Assembly: GCA_964650085.1 (NCBI GenBank)
Contig: CAZYSE010000027.1
Span: 1-15,108, forward strand
DNA length: 15,108 nt
Reading direction: 5' to 3'
DNA from: KLAP211 sp964650085
Lineage (GTDB): Bacteria > Patescibacteriota > Dojkabacteria > J137
Shown: in pieces, positions 14,109 to 15,108 of the stretch
How the letters are laid out: each line of letters starts with the position of its first letter
Numbering within the stretch: the stretch's first letter is position 1
The notes under the pieces: model-generated
What the model was told of the DNA's origin: nothing
The model's database searches: none
What the model saw: only the letters and a program-made list of their open reading frames with translations
Position numbers and translations under genes: made by a program

Positions 14109-14740
14109 TGGACGCACAACAAACTAGACGACAAAGATTAAACGAATTGCTAGAAACCACAAAGGGTAAGACATATTTTGTTGTTTTTGTAACCTTTGCA
14201 TTTACCGCAGTTATGATTTTGTTTGGTCTTCTACCTTCATATTCAGCATTTTTGAAACAGTTCGAACAGAATCAATTAAGAGCAACTCATATTAATGATT
14301 TAAACAGAAAACTTTCTGTTCTAGAGAAACTTGTAGTCGAAGATCAAGCAAAAAGTGCTTTGAAAGGAGTATTCAATCGAATTATGCCTAATGGATTCAA
14401 TCAAGTTGATTACGTACTCGAGATTGATAAATTTGCACTAGAGAACCAAATGAAAGTGGAGAGAATGACTTTTACAACTATAGAAGCACTTGAAACCGTT
14501 TATCCAAATGTCAGACTTGACGATAGCGCAAGAGGAATGCTTATAAACATACAACTGGAAGGGGAGAAGGAATCTTTATCCGGTTTTATAAATGATATGG
14601 AGGCTTCAATTAGACTGTACACTATTAATGATCTAACTGCTGTAAAAAAATCTGATCAAGAACTCTTGGAAGATAATTTCGAAAGGCCATATCGGTACAG
14701 TATTTTAGCTCAGACTTATTATTTCGAATTAAATGAATAG
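14108..14740 (+). CDS. pilO: PilO-like type IV pilus assembly protein
   Basis: 210 aa. One transmembrane helix (about 23-43) after a basic cytoplasmic tail, a predicted coiled coil (about 45-80, FLKQFEQNQLRATHINDLNR), then an alpha/beta domain with VDYVLEIDKFALENQMKVER and GMLINIQLEGEKESLSGFIN, the pattern of PilO ferredoxin-like domains, which pair with PilN outside the cytoplasmic face. It follows the PilN-like gene with a TAATG overlap and in turn overlaps the 83-aa gene by 8 bp (ATGAATAG), so the three are one transcript. The sequence alone would only be suggestive; gene order makes PilO the best call. Confidence 0.72.
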   Translation: MDAQQTRRQRLNELLETTKGKTYFVVFVTFAFTAVMILFGLLPSYSAFLKQFEQNQLRATHINDLNRKLSVLEKLVVEDQAKSALKGVFNRIMPNGFNQVDYVLEIDKFALENQMKVERMTFTTIEALETVYPNVRLDDSARGMLINIQLEGEKESLSGFINDMEASIRLYTINDLTAVKKSDQELLEDNFERPYRYSILAQTYYFELNE

Positions 14741-14984
14741 TGCTTGGAGAAACTTGCTTATAATTGGAATCATCACTTTACTACTCACAGTCGGCTGGGA
14801 AATTTATCAAGCTGGCGATGGTGGAAGAGAGGAGTTTAATCCTTTTGTTAACCCGATAGAAAATACTGTCTTGTTCCCAGCATCTTTAGAAACACACATT
14901 CAAAACGGGCAAGCTAACTTAATTCTAGACAGCAATGATGTACAGGACGGCAGTGATTTTATAATAGAAGAAGAGTTAGAGTAA
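14733..14984 (+). CDS. Small single-pass membrane protein of the pilus operon
   Basis: 83 aa. One N-terminal membrane helix (about 8-22, LIIGIITLLLTVGWE) with a basic residue before it, then a short hydrophilic, strongly acidic tail ending in IIEEELE. It overlaps the PilO-like gene by 8 bp. It occupies the slot where PilP is often found, but it is much shorter, has no lipobox cysteine and shows no PilP domain, so I do not call it PilP. It may be an accessory subunit of the pilus assembly complex. I do not recognise the sequence. Confidence 0.7.
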   Translation: MNSAWRNLLIIGIITLLLTVGWEIYQAGDGGREEFNPFVNPIENTVLFPASLETHIQNGQANLILDSNDVQDGSDFIIEEELE

Positions 14985-15018
14985 TCAATATATTAAATAC
15001 TACTAACGTTTAAGAACT

Positions 15019-15066
15019 CCCCCTCCGCCAAAGGCGGTGTCCCCTATTTGTAAGAGGGGGCGTTTT
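15019..15066. terminator. Nested hairpin, probable bidirectional terminator
   Basis: Outer stem CCCCCTC (15019-15025) pairs with GAGGGGG (15054-15060), followed by CGTTTT. The interior contains a second hairpin, CCGCC-AAA-GGCGG (15025-15037). The element lies 34 bp after the last pilus-operon stop and just past the stop of a minus-strand gene, so it could end transcription from both sides. Its high GC in an AT-rich genome also suggests a dispersed palindromic repeat. Confidence 0.65.
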
Positions 15067-15108
15067 CTATTGACTGGCCTTTAATCCTTGAATAAATTCC
15101 TCAGCATC
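15067..15108 (-). CDS. 3' end of a minus-strand gene (partial)
   Basis: Reading in from the right edge on the minus strand gives 13 codons, DAEEFIQGLKASQ, then TAG at 15069-15067. The composition is typical of a protein C-terminus, and its stop sits immediately beside the hairpin. Only the last 42 bp are in the window, so neither the family nor the existence of the gene is certain. Confidence 0.45.
   Translation of the reverse strand, partial: DAEEFIQGLKASQ

Noticed and set aside
1..15108. Alternative genetic code (UGA as glycine, as in Gracilibacteria/SR1)
   Set aside because: All genes, including long conserved ones, are open under the standard code with normal Gly codons. The absence of TGA stops alone does not show reassignment.

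Overview
The window is a compact, AT-rich stretch of bacterial chromosome. It has 17 complete protein genes and the 3' tip of an 18th, with short intergenic gaps, several overlapping genes and no RNA genes that I can see. The gene set (dispersed peptidoglycan genes with an unusual membrane-anchored MurF, a pilN/pilO-type pilus operon, orphan small coiled-coil proteins), the almost complete absence of Shine-Dalgarno sequences, and heptameric repeat arrays between and inside genes suggest a Candidate Phyla Radiation (Patescibacteria) organism. A Microgenomates, Katanobacteria or Dojkabacteria-like lineage is my guess, and the sequence does not settle it. The standard code reads every gene intact, and all 17 complete genes stop with TAA (11) or TAG (6), never TGA.

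Layout. Positions 1-55 are a pure 7-bp tandem array. Positions 59-2295 (minus) hold an ApbE-type flavin transferase downstream of an unrecognised 448-aa protein. A divergent promoter region (2296-2429) separates these from a plus-strand group: a small coiled-coil protein, a Mn-type superoxide dismutase and a second, possibly related, coiled-coil protein. Positions 3953-7060 (minus) form a tight unit of alpha/beta hydrolase, membrane MurF-like ligase and D-Ala-D-Ala ligase. Divergent from it, 7246-9578 (plus) carries murB and murA, so four peptidoglycan precursor steps (MurA, MurB, Ddl, MurF) face each other across one 185-bp promoter region. MurC, MurD, MurE, MraY and MurG are not in the window. 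Next come a small alpha/beta hydrolase overlapping tsaD (tRNA t6A37), then a beta-lactamase-fold serine hydrolase that converges with an unrecognised 260-aa gene. A repeat-filled intergenic region (13329-13544) precedes a pilN-pilO-small membrane protein operon, closed by a nested hairpin. A minus-strand gene ends just beyond it.

The most striking structure is a family of heptameric repeats. The array at 13347-13479 keeps a strict 7-bp register over 19 units while the unit sequence changes in blocks (GAAGNTA, then TTAAAYC and CTAAATC, then TTGAGCC). The block types recur elsewhere: AGCTTCT at 1-55 (reverse complement of the first block), AACCCAA/ATCCTAA inside tsaD, and TGAGCCT inside the alpha/beta hydrolase gene. 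Both intragenic copies are translated in frame. tsaD also carries a second, GC-rich, palindrome-containing insertion. This looks like a repeat system that enters genes as well as spacers and is tolerated in surface loops.

Most genes have a recognisable TATAAT or TATACT box 6-25 bp upstream of the start. Two of them (murB and the 260-aa gene) have it so close that their mRNAs should be leaderless.
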